Assembly (NCBI RefSeq): GCF_002906575.1
Contig: NZ_CP026309.1
Coordinates: 2,728,001 to 2,792,000 of the forward strand
Direction of reading: 5' to 3'
Length of the DNA: 64,000 bases
DNA from: Salinigranum rubrum
Lineage (GTDB): Archaea > Halobacteriota > Halobacteria > Halobacteriales > Haloferacaceae
The notes under the pieces are model-generated. The model saw only the letters and a program-made list of their open reading frames with translations, made no database searches and had not been told where the DNA came from. This document shows positions 37,272 to 45,524 of this stretch, piece after piece; position 1 is the first letter of the stretch; each line of letters begins with the position of its first letter. The translations under genes and the position numbers were made by a program.

Positions 37272-40200
37272 ATGAGCCACGACGACAGTCCTACAGAGGG
37301 TGACGAGGGCGGGTCGACGATTCCCGTCGTCGACCGGTCGGAGGAGACGGTCACCGGGACGTGGCGTGACCACATCGACCTCCCGACCGATCCCCTCCCG
37401 TCCCGGAGCGAGCGCGCGAAGTTCCGTCTCCTCGATTCCGACGGAAAGCCCGTGAGTGGGGTTCCGATGAACATCACCGTCACGTCTGTCGAGGGAGAGA
37501 CCGAGACGATCAAGGCCACTCCGGGACCGACCGGATTCACGACGGTCGACCTCTCTGGCGTCGACCTGAACACCGCGGAGTCGGTGACGTTCACCCCCAC
37601 CACCGGCGGACAACAGACGACCGTCGACCCGTCGTCGCTCCTCGGAAACGGGTCGAACGCGCTGAACCTCGGCTTCGAGCGTGGCATGCTCGACATCCCC
37701 GACTCCGTCTTCGACGGCTTCGACGAGCAGGTGTTCCCGCTCCCACCGGACATCGACGACCTGCTCACCGCGCCCGAACTGTTCAACCCGAAGGTCGTCG
37801 AGGAGAACGGGACCTGCTCGATCGACTTCACCGCGAAGGTCGACGTCCACGAGAACTTCTTCAACCAACTGGTCCGGTTGAAACCGGAGTCGCTCGAGGA
37901 GACCGCCGTCGACAGACCGAGCGGCGAGAACGTCCTCGACGGACAGATTCCCTTCGAGCTCTCGCCGGCGTTCCCGCCCGACAGAGCGGAGTTGCCTGAG
38001 GAGGAGCGGTCGTATCTCCACCACGCGAGCACACCGACGTTCGGGACGCTGAACGTCTACAAGCAGTCGTGGACGCGGGTGGGTCACAGCCTCGGGAAAC
38101 TGCTGCACTCGCTGACGCTCGCGCCCTGTGAGTCGACGGAGGTCGCTATCGTCGAGTGGTCACGGACGGAGCGAGGGCGGCGACAGGAGCGGACGGGCGT
38201 GAGCGAGCAGAAGCGTCACGAACTCCACCGCAACCGGATGATCGAGGAGATCGTCGAGGGGATGGTCAAGGAGAAACAGTGGGGGAAGAGCAGGTCGGTG
38301 CAGGGCGGTGTCGGCGTGAGCGGTGGCCTCGCTGGCGTGGCCCAGGGAGTTCTCGGATCGGTCGGACTCAGCATCGGCGGCGGTGCGGCGGCTTCGGCCA
38401 GTCAGACCGGTGGCCGCCGACAGCTCCAGGCAAGCACCGTCCACAACCTGGTCGACAACGTGGTCCAGGGGGCGTCGAGTATGCGGTCGCTCCGCTCGAC
38501 CGTCGTCACCCAGTCACAGGAGGTCGAACGCGACGAGGTCCGGACCCGGTCGGTCGAGAACCACAACCGCAACCACGCGCTGACCGTCGAGTACTTCCAG
38601 GTTCTCGAACACTACAACGTCCACACGGACTTCGAACGGGAGACCGAGGTGTTGATGATCCCCTACGAAATCCCGGTGGCATTGTGGAACGACCCGCCAG
38701 CGTTCAGTGCGTTCGTGATCGACGAGACCGAGCGTATCTCGCTGCTCGCGACCGTCGCGACACGGGTCGGCAACCGGATGGACTCGTTCCTCTCACAGTC
38801 GGGACAAGACGAGATCGGTGACACGCAGTTGGTCAACGAGAGACAGACAGCGATCAACGAGATTCAGGAGGCCGTCCTCACGGCGGGACGCGACCTCATC
38901 GACGAGGAGTCGGACATCTACATCGTCGAGGACGACCCGGTGAAGTTCGCTACGAAGGCGTGGGCGGATCTTCGGCGCCGAATCCAGGGTGACGAGAACG
39001 TCCTGTTTGGGAACTACAACATCAAGGCCGAGCACTTCGACCGTGGAGCGTTCTTCGAGACGGTGTTGGAAGCCACCGCGGCCGTGATGGACCGTACCGA
39101 TCCCCGAGAGGAGTCGCCGCTCGTCGGGTGGCTCGACCAGCACGCGGAGTCGCTTCGCGAGATGGTGCCGGCCGAGTACGACGACGCGTTCGACGCGCTG
39201 TATCGCTTAGTCCACACGCCGGAGGTGTACGAGGCATCGAAGCCAACGGTCACCATCTCGAACTGGACAGTCGAACTCCGGGAGGCGTGGCGCCCCGGGG
39301 TGAGCATTCTCGTCCACACGACAAACGGGCAGACGGTCAGTCTCCGGCACGACGAGGCGACCGAGGGGTCGGCAGTGGCCTCGTTCAGTTCACCCCCGGT
39401 CGACGCGGGAGCCATCAGCGCGTTCGAGATCAACTTCGCGCCGGAGAAGGCGACGAAGACGGTCGTCAAGAGCGTCGGCGAGACGGTCGACGACCTCGGA
39501 GACGCGCTCGGCGAGGTCGGTGAGTTCTTCACCGGTCAGGACGACGCACCCCTCACCGAGGAGGTCAAGAAGGCGCGGAAGTACGACGTCGACCGCTTCC
39601 GCGTGACGGGTCACACCGACCCGATGGAGTCGCTCCCGCAGTCGCAGTCGTACCAGCTCCTCGATGAGTCGAACGTCGACGAGACGCTGACGGCTGACGA
39701 TACGTCGCTCCGTCGGTCGAACGTCCACGTCCGGGAGCCGGACATCCTCGAAACGGAGACCCGTCGGTACGAGGACTACAGCAAGGTCGAAGAACTCATC
39801 AACCACGTCCAGGCCAACCGGATGGCGTACCTGCGGCGGCTCTGGCTGAACGAAGACCCCGACAAGCGTGCGCTTCGTTTCCAGCCGTACCGCTATCCGA
39901 TCAGGCAGAACGGCTCGACGGAACTGGTTCCGCTGCTCGACCTCATCGAGAACGAGCCGCTGGGGGTGGTGGGGAACTCGGTCGCGTTCCGACTGCTCGA
40001 CCAAGACCAACTCGAGAACTACGAGGAGGTGACCGACGACGACCTCCGCAGCAGCAAGCTCGTGAGCCTCCCCACCCGCGGGGTGTACGCGGAGACGTTG
40101 CTGTCGCACTGCAACGCGACGGAGATGCGGGACCTCGACCGGATGCCCACGGAGCGGAGTCGCTGTCAGACGGAGGCGCCCGATATCACGGGCGTCTCCC

Positions 40201-41744
40201 CCGGGTCGCGACAGTCCGACGAGCAACTGCAGCCGACCGTTCCGCAGTCGACAGTGAGTCTCCAGCAACCCCCGAGCGCGCCCCAGCCGACGGGTCTGTC
40301 ACAGGCGCTCCAACTCCTCGCGACGCCCGACATCTTCCGTGATATGTCGCTCGGGAGCGAGACAGTCGACGCGGCGAATACGCTCGCGAAGCAGGCGCTC
40401 ACCGAATCCGGCGACGCCCGCAAGCAGACGCTCGAGGCACTCTCGTCGATGCTCGGGGGCGCTTCCGGCGATGGAGGGAGTGGAAGCAGTGGCAGCGGCG
40501 GTGCCAGCAGTAGCGACGGAGGAGGCGGGAGCGGCGGTGGCGGCGGCGGGTCGCAGTCCGCCGCGTTCGAGGCGGCACGCGATGCCGTCCAGAACGCCGC
40601 CAACGAGGCGTACCGGAAGGCGGACCCGGTGAGGGTTCGGGACCTCCAGCGGGCGCAGAACAAGGCCCGCGACGAGGGGTCCTACAGTGAGGAAGACCAC
40701 GAACGCAGCACGAAGCGTCTTCACAACGCCGACGAGACGAAATCGCCCGCCTCCGGTCGCGACTTCCCCACGGTGAAGCAGTTCGACGTCGAACACGGCG
40801 ACCAGTGGGTGAAAGGCAAGGTGCTTCTGGCCGACTTCGACGTGGGCTCGTCGTCGCTCAAACAACAGCACAAGTCCTTCCTCCGCGATCAGCTCATGCC
40901 CGTTCTCGAAGACGGGAAGATCCCGCTCATCGAAGGCCACGCCAGTCGAACTGGGCCCGCTGACGAGAACCAGCAACTCTCGGAGGACCGAGCGAAGGCC
41001 GTACGTGACTTCCTCGTCGAGGAACTCGGACTCCCCGCACACCGCATCCTAGACGTAACGGGCGTCGGGGAGTCCGAACCGGTCGACGCTGGTGGCCCCA
41101 TCGAAGACCCCGCCGAGCGGAGCGTCGTCCTGCAGTACCGTGCGTACACGCCCGTCCCGGTGATCGACCGGCCGGAGACGCCGGTCGACCCGGAAGGCCA
41201 GAAGAAGTATACGAAGTGGCGGATGCGACTCGATTTCGAACCGAAGAACACGCTCGAGGAACTCGTCTCGGGAGAGGGACTGATCGAACAGGCGCTCAAG
41301 CAGAAGACCATCGACGTTATCCTCGAGAACCGGGAGGAGGAGAACCCGCAGACGCTGAAAGGGAAGATCCTCTTCCGGGGAATCCACGTCGGAATCTGGC
41401 TCAACACGCCACCGGAGGGGCCGACGTCGACGGACTGGCTCGATTTCGAGACCGACGGACCGATGGCCGAGATGGCGTGGCACGGCGTCATGGGCGACAT
41501 TCAGTTCGGCGTGGCGACGACCAACGAGTACACGTCGGGTGTCCACGCCGTCGTACTGGACCTGGCCCCGATGAAGAGCACGATCAAGACGAAGGTGCGG
41601 TTGACGAAGGACGACGAGGCGATCGGCGTCCAGGGCGGGAGCAGCCTTCTGACGCCGCTAGACGCCCAGTTGTGGCTCACCGACCCGAAGCCCACGCAGC
41701 GACCCGGTGCGGACACCACCTGGGAGTGGGAGTGGAGCCCCTGA
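37272..41744 (+). CDS. Giant multidomain protein with OmpA-C-like domain
   Basis: A 1490-residue protein without signal peptide. Residues 45-120 look like an Ig-like regulatory domain. A long region carries SLGKLLHSLTLAPCESTEVA (about 275-295). A Gly/Ala-rich hydrophobic stretch (GGLAGVAQGVLGSVGLSIGG, about 350-375) follows, then NHALTVEYFQVLEHYNVHTD near 435. Gly/Ser linker repeats occupy about 1062-1095. Residues about 1180-1300 form an OmpA-C-like fold: FDVGSSSLKQQHKSFLRDQL, the GHASRTG strand (1222-1228) and LSEDRAKAVRDFL with Arg1240. The Asp that binds diaminopimelate in peptidoglycan-binding OmpA (normally GHTD) is Ser1225 here. It precedes a LamG-like and a Vps62-like gene. The true role is unknown to me. 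Confidence 0.75.
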   Translation: MSHDDSPTEGDEGGSTIPVVDRSEETVTGTWRDHIDLPTDPLPSRSERAKFRLLDSDGKPVSGVPMNITVTSVEGETETIKATPGPTGFTTVDLSGVDLNTAESVTFTPTTGGQQTTVDPSSLLGNGSNALNLGFERGMLDIPDSVFDGFDEQVFPLPPDIDDLLTAPELFNPKVVEENGTCSIDFTAKVDVHENFFNQLVRLKPESLEETAVDRPSGENVLDGQIPFELSPAFPPDRAELPEEERSYLHHASTPTFGTLNVYKQSWTRVGHSLGKLLHSLTLAPCESTEVAIVEWSRTERGRRQERTGVSEQKRHELHRNRMIEEIVEGMVKEKQWGKSRSVQGGVGVSGGLAGVAQGVLGSVGLSIGGGAAASASQTGGRRQLQASTVHNLVDNVVQGASSMRSLRSTVVTQSQEVERDEVRTRSVENHNRNHALTVEYFQVLEHYNVHTDFERETEVLMIPYEIPVALWNDPPAFSAFVIDETERISLLATVATRVGNRMDSFLSQSGQDEIGDTQLVNERQTAINEIQEAVLTAGRDLIDEESDIYIVEDDPVKFATKAWADLRRRIQGDENVLFGNYNIKAEHFDRGAFFETVLEATAAVMDRTDPREESPLVGWLDQHAESLREMVPAEYDDAFDALYRLVHTPEVYEASKPTVTISNWTVELREAWRPGVSILVHTTNGQTVSLRHDEATEGSAVASFSSPPVDAGAISAFEINFAPEKATKTVVKSVGETVDDLGDALGEVGEFFTGQDDAPLTEEVKKARKYDVDRFRVTGHTDPMESLPQSQSYQLLDESNVDETLTADDTSLRRSNVHVREPDILETETRRYEDYSKVEELINHVQANRMAYLRRLWLNEDPDKRALRFQPYRYPIRQNGSTELVPLLDLIENEPLGVVGNSVAFRLLDQDQLENYEEVTDDDLRSSKLVSLPTRGVYAETLLSHCNATEMRDLDRMPTERSRCQTEAPDITGVSPGSRQSDEQLQPTVPQSTVSLQQPPSAPQPTGLSQALQLLATPDIFRDMSLGSETVDAANTLAKQALTESGDARKQTLEALSSMLGGASGDGGSGSSGSGGASSSDGGGGSGGGGGGSQSAAFEAARDAVQNAANEAYRKADPVRVRDLQRAQNKARDEGSYSEEDHERSTKRLHNADETKSPASGRDFPTVKQFDVEHGDQWVKGKVLLADFDVGSSSLKQQHKSFLRDQLMPVLEDGKIPLIEGHASRTGPADENQQLSEDRAKAVRDFLVEELGLPAHRILDVTGVGESEPVDAGGPIEDPAERSVVLQYRAYTPVPVIDRPETPVDPEGQKKYTKWRMRLDFEPKNTLEELVSGEGLIEQALKQKTIDVILENREEENPQTLKGKILFRGIHVGIWLNTPPEGPTSTDWLDFETDGPMAEMAWHGVMGDIQFGVATTNEYTSGVHAVVLDLAPMKSTIKTKVRLTKDDEAIGVQGGSSLLTPLDAQLWLTDPKPTQRPGADTTWEWEWSP

Positions 41745-41785
41745 CGGACGCGACTTCCCTTCCACCGCCTCGCCACCGCGGGAAC

Positions 41786-41807
41786 GACGCCCTACGCTCG
41801 TAGCGTC
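41786..41807. repeat. Imperfect hairpin resembling the one before the giant gene
   Basis: ctac and gtag pair around gctc, inside gacg and cgtc. It shares the 11 bases ctcgtagcgtc with the hairpin at 37029-37048. The two lie on either side of the giant gene. A weak terminator or processing element is possible. Confidence 0.4.
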
Positions 41808-41900
41808 ACGATTTACGAGCGTGTGTATGCGATACGTTCTCATCACTCATGGCAGATCAGCGCACAGCACTGTCAACCACCGACCGACACGAGACAACCG

Positions 41901-43016
41901 ATGTTCACACAGATACTCCATCACACGTACAAACTCAACGGTGATGCCATCGACGTCTCCGGGAACGACACCCACGGCCGGCGGACCGACACACAGCACG
42001 TCACCGACGGGCGCTCCGCAGAGACGGGGGCTCTCGAGTACACCCAGCCGAGTAGCGACGTGACGGTCCCCACGGGACCCGTGTGGGAACGACTACGGGC
42101 GCTGAAGCTCGAACTGTGGGTGAAACTGGACGAGTTGGGACAGCGGCGAAACCTCATCGAGGGTGACCGCTGCTTCGCCTTCTACATCCAGCCCGATGGG
42201 ACCCTCATCGGGACGATACTCGCCCCGCCGCGCGCGGACGCGGACCCGACGTGGCACGGCGCCAACAGCGAGGACGACTCGCCCGACGGGACGACGCGGA
42301 CGGTGCCGACCGACGAGTGGGTCAGGCTCTCGTATCTCCACGACGGCGTCTCCTCGCTCCAGTTGTACATCGACGGCGAACTCGTCGCCGTCAACGACGA
42401 CCTGTACGCCGGCGTCGGGTCGGTCCAGCCGAAAGGAGTCCAGATCGGCCACTGGGTCGGGGACGGTCGGTACACGTTCTCGGGGCTCATCGACGACGTG
42501 AAGGTGTGGAAGTATGACCCCGAGGCGGGGCTCGACCAACTGTTCTGCCGACCGCTGGACAGCGAGCAACGCGCCTGCTGGAAGGCGGTCTTCGACCGGA
42601 TGGGCGAGGCCGCAGACGACCCGGACCGGTCGCTGGCGCTGATCAAGACGATGAACTGCATCTGGCAGGAGGTCGAGCGCCTCGTGCGAGCGGTGCGAAG
42701 CCAGGGCGTCGCCGCCCGACAGACGCACCGAGAGTTCGTCAGCCGCTACCAGGACCTGTGGTGTTGTGGCGCCATCGCGGGCGCTGCGATGCGTGATCTC
42801 CTCGAGGAGTGGTTCGCGTGGCTGGCAGAACTGGTCGGGGAGGTTCGTATCCGGGAGTTCCAACGGACGCTCTGGGCGTGTTATCAGGAGTACGGAGCGG
42901 AAGAGTGGCTCCAGTCCGGAGACGGCCATCGGCTCGCGGAGTGTGACCCCGAGTTCGTCTCGTATCTCGACCTCGTGTACGAGGTGTTCGGAGGGCCGGA
43001 CGCACCGGAGACCTGA
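41901..43016 (+). CDS. LamG/ConA-lectin-fold protein of the OmpA-like cluster
   Basis: A 371-residue protein from the ATG at 41901. Residues 1-210 are beta-rich with a LamG/ConA-like lectin pattern: DAIDVSGNDTHGRR near the start, LKLELWVKLDELGQRRNLIE as a central strand pair, WVRLSYLHDGVSSLQLYIDG and the closing FSGLIDDVKVWKYDPEAGL. Such domains bind glycans or act as structural modules in large assemblies. The C-terminal 160 residues are helical with several Trp and Cys (YQDLWCCGAIAGAAMRDLLE, ACYQEYGAEEW). No signal peptide is visible. It lies 156 bp after the giant gene and 19 bp before the Vps62-like gene. Confidence 0.75.
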   Translation: MFTQILHHTYKLNGDAIDVSGNDTHGRRTDTQHVTDGRSAETGALEYTQPSSDVTVPTGPVWERLRALKLELWVKLDELGQRRNLIEGDRCFAFYIQPDGTLIGTILAPPRADADPTWHGANSEDDSPDGTTRTVPTDEWVRLSYLHDGVSSLQLYIDGELVAVNDDLYAGVGSVQPKGVQIGHWVGDGRYTFSGLIDDVKVWKYDPEAGLDQLFCRPLDSEQRACWKAVFDRMGEAADDPDRSLALIKTMNCIWQEVERLVRAVRSQGVAARQTHREFVSRYQDLWCCGAIAGAAMRDLLEEWFAWLAELVGEVRIREFQRTLWACYQEYGAEEWLQSGDGHRLAECDPEFVSYLDLVYEVFGGPDAPET

Positions 43017-43020
43017 ACGC

Positions 43021-43028
43021 GAAGGAGG
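43021..43028 (+). promoter_or_regulatory. Shine-Dalgarno site for the Vps62-like gene
   Basis: gaaggagg ends 7 bp before the ATG at 43036 and fixes that start over upstream in-frame candidates. It lies inside the 19-bp gap after the LamG gene, so the two genes share a transcript. Confidence 0.7.
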
Positions 43029-43035
43029 CTCACCA

Positions 43036-44724
43036 ATGCAACTCTCACCCGAACAGAAGCGGACGCTCGCAGCGACCTACGAACCGATTCTCGTCCTCCA
43101 TCCCCGAGAGAAATTCACGCCGGTGAACCCGCGCGTCTACATGGAGTCGTGTGCCATGTGGTGTACGGAGCCGGGGAGTGGAGACGCGATACACGCGAAG
43201 GACAACTGGGGTGACTGCTCGGGCCAGCAGTCGTTCCCCCGCAAACCACTCATCGAGCGGTCCAACCTCAGCACCGACCCGAGCGACAGCGGGCCGTCCG
43301 ATCCGGTCTACATCGGCGAACGAGACGACCTGAACCGGCCACAGTATCTCACGAGCGGCGACGAGCGACTCCTCTGGCTGGACACCACAGGGTGGAAACG
43401 AGACACGGACGAGTGGATCGTTCCGCCGTGGACGACGGACGTCACCGAGGAGACCGCGAACCGCGAGGTCAGCATCGACGCGGCACGAGACCAGTACCAG
43501 TCGTGGAGAGAAGAGACGGAGGACGGAACTCGTCCTGTCGTCGACTGGTACTCGGCCGAGGTCGTCGACCTGGACGAACTCGAAGAACTGCTCGTCCGCA
43601 GTTCGGACGCGGTGAGCCTCGAAAACCTGAAGACACTGTTCAGCGGGAGCGTCCTCGTCGTCTGGTACTACTTCCTGTATCCCGTCCATCAAGAGGAGAC
43701 GCGCGGGTGTGAACGGGTCGCCGGTGTCGGCCGACACGGGAACTACGAGGGGGACTGGACGGCGGTCGGCGTCGTCGTCCACCGGGAAGGGTGGCTCAGT
43801 CTGCTCGAAGACATCGCGGAGGACGGTGACCTCGACGTCGATCACGACCGAATCCCCGAACCGCTGTACGTCGGCTTCGGTCGGCGGGGCAAGGGCGTTC
43901 TCGAATCGCTCGACATCGACGTCGCGAAGCGAACGTTCCGGCCGCGGATGGAGGTCGACCGCTGGCAGGAGGTCGGTCGGAGAGCGGGAACCCACCCAGT
44001 CGTCTACGTCGCACGTGGCAGTCACAACAACTACCGGACAGCGGGGGAGAAGTCGCCACCCTCGTCGGATCTCAGCGATACGACGTGCGAGGCCGTCGAA
44101 GGGGCCGCGAAAGTGGCGTCGGAAGTGAACAAGAAAGCTGACGAAACGGTCGAGGTGGCCGAAGAGGTCGCGGACGACGCGCGCGACGCGGCGGTCACGC
44201 TGGCGAAGGTCGCAGCCGGGGCTGGCGCGGGCGCCGCCATCGCTGGAGGCGCCGGGGCTGCACTGGGTGCCGGAGTCGGTGCTGTCTCCGCCGGAATCGA
44301 GGCCAGTCAGTCCAGTGTCGACCTCGACGGCGATGGAAACGGTGACGGGGATGGTGGCGTCCTTGGCGGGGGGAGTGGTGTCGACGCTGGAGACGCGACG
44401 GACCAGACGGCCGCCGAGGACGACTACGGCGTGGTTCTGGCACCCGAACACCTCGTGTCGCAGTTGCAAAGCGAGTTCACCGCGACCGACGTTCGGCCCT
44501 GGACTGGAGAAGTGAGCGACCGGATCGTCGACCGACGGGAGCAGCGATGGTGGCCCACGACACCCGAAGTGACTGACGATGAGGGTCGGCCGATACAGGG
44601 GTACGACGGCCGCTGGGGTGCCCTGTGTCGGACCGACCCTGCCGACAGACGGAGCGGTATCGAGTTCCCGCTGTTCAAGCGGAGCCTGTTGAAGGAGTTG
44701 GTGATGGAAGGCGCTCGTGAGTGA
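43036..44724 (+). CDS. Vps62-like protein of the OmpA-like cluster
   Basis: A 562-residue protein. Vps62-related motifs are visible: YEPILVLHPREKFTPVNPRV at the N-terminus, a middle FSGSVLVVWYYFLYPVH, GRHGNYEGDWTAVGVVVHRE and HPVVYVARGSHNNYR. Residues about 355-392 are a charged helical stretch (ASEVNKKADETVEVAEEVAD), followed at about 394-423 by a Gly/Ala-rich hydrophobic segment (GAGAGAAIAGGAGAALGAGV) that could insert into a membrane. A Gly/Asp linker and a tail with WWPTTPEVTDDEGRPIQGYD follow. Vps62-like folds are known from eukaryotic and some bacterial proteins of unclear function. It ends the three-gene cluster and converges on a small membrane protein gene. Confidence 0.75.
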   Translation: MQLSPEQKRTLAATYEPILVLHPREKFTPVNPRVYMESCAMWCTEPGSGDAIHAKDNWGDCSGQQSFPRKPLIERSNLSTDPSDSGPSDPVYIGERDDLNRPQYLTSGDERLLWLDTTGWKRDTDEWIVPPWTTDVTEETANREVSIDAARDQYQSWREETEDGTRPVVDWYSAEVVDLDELEELLVRSSDAVSLENLKTLFSGSVLVVWYYFLYPVHQEETRGCERVAGVGRHGNYEGDWTAVGVVVHREGWLSLLEDIAEDGDLDVDHDRIPEPLYVGFGRRGKGVLESLDIDVAKRTFRPRMEVDRWQEVGRRAGTHPVVYVARGSHNNYRTAGEKSPPSSDLSDTTCEAVEGAAKVASEVNKKADETVEVAEEVADDARDAAVTLAKVAAGAGAGAAIAGGAGAALGAGVGAVSAGIEASQSSVDLDGDGNGDGDGGVLGGGSGVDAGDATDQTAAEDDYGVVLAPEHLVSQLQSEFTATDVRPWTGEVSDRIVDRREQRWWPTTPEVTDDEGRPIQGYDGRWGALCRTDPADRRSGIEFPLFKRSLLKELVMEGARE

Positions 44725-44757
44725 CTGGACTGGAGGCTACTGGCGGACTCCAACAGG

Positions 44758-45171
44758 CTACGGCGGGGTGTTCGTGTACAGATACCCGGCACAGACCGCG
44801 AGCACGAGTTCGATTGCCTTCGCGGTGACGGCCATCTGATTGAGGCCGCCACGGTTGTAGAACGCGTCCACACCGAAGCCCTGGAACGCGAAGAACGCGA
44901 GAATCGTGACGAGGGCGTAGCCGGCGGCCACGAGGTACAGTTCCCGTCGCCAGTACCGGCTCAGGAAGAGGACGACCCCGCCGAGGAACCCGAGTCCATT
45001 GAGGATGAACAGGATACCGAGCGTCTGACTGAAGCCCATGACACGCGGACCGAGGACGAGGTGGATGACGGCCGTCACGAGCGCGGCGAGGATCGCGACG
45101 TAGCCGATCGGGTGTGAGGGGAAGCTAACGAGCGAGTCGCTGCCTGACACTGCGGTCGATTCTGCGGCCAT
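44758..45171 (-). CDS. Four-helix haloarchaeal membrane protein, function unknown
   Basis: A 137-residue protein with four hydrophobic helices: IGYVAILAALVTAVIHLVLG, LGILFILNGLGFLGGVVLF, YLVAAGYALVTILAFFAF and AIELVLAVCAGYLY. The HLVLGPRVMGFSQTLGILFI pattern is common to small haloarchaeal membrane proteins with no known activity. It has its own promoter region on the right, and its stop faces that of the Vps62-like gene across 33 bp. No motif for transport or catalysis is visible. Confidence 0.7.
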   Translation of the reverse strand: MAAESTAVSGSDSLVSFPSHPIGYVAILAALVTAVIHLVLGPRVMGFSQTLGILFILNGLGFLGGVVLFLSRYWRRELYLVAAGYALVTILAFFAFQGFGVDAFYNRGGLNQMAVTAKAIELVLAVCAGYLYTNTPP

Positions 45172-45524
45172 GGTAGTTACTGTGTGTATTCTGATAAAAA
45201 AGTGAGGCTACACTTCCGAGTTCCTGAGAATTCGACTCGGGTGGCCCGGTTCTGGCGAGTCGGCGGTGGCAAAAACCTCCGCTCGTGTCGAAACGCTCGT
45301 TTCGCTCCGTTTCGAGTCGGGTCGAGCACTCGGACTCGGACTCGGACGCGCTCCGGTCGCCTGTTCGTCGGCGCTGGATGGGCCTCGGACGGAGAAGCGA
45401 GTCGGAGTCAGTCGGCGGTACGGACAGCCGCACACCCCAGTCGTCCGACTGACCGTCGCGCCCTGGATGCTGAAAACAACGGCGTGAACCCAGGCTCTGC
45501 ACGGTAAGAGATGCGAGAGCCGGC
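45172..45524. other. 353-bp intergenic region, no gene found
   Basis: Holds the upstream side of the four-helix membrane gene, with an AT-rich tgtgtattctgataaaaaa near 45181-45200 that may carry its TATA element. It also holds a short actcgg-type repeat (cactcggactcggactcgga near 45328). Open frames here are short and do not look like proteins. Confidence 0.5.

Noticed and set aside
37077-38108. A 343-codon antisense frame under the giant gene
   Set aside because: Composition shadow with an Arg-rich, low-complexity product; the plus-strand frame is continuous over 1490 residues.
37272-44724. Contractile injection system (eCIS or phage tail)
   Set aside because: No sheath, tube, baseplate, spike or AAA+ disassembly gene is visible next to the trio, so I do not claim it.
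45208-45435. Small minus-strand protein in the gap before the histidine kinase
   Set aside because: Low-complexity Arg/Ser/Pro composition and no start context; judged a chance frame.
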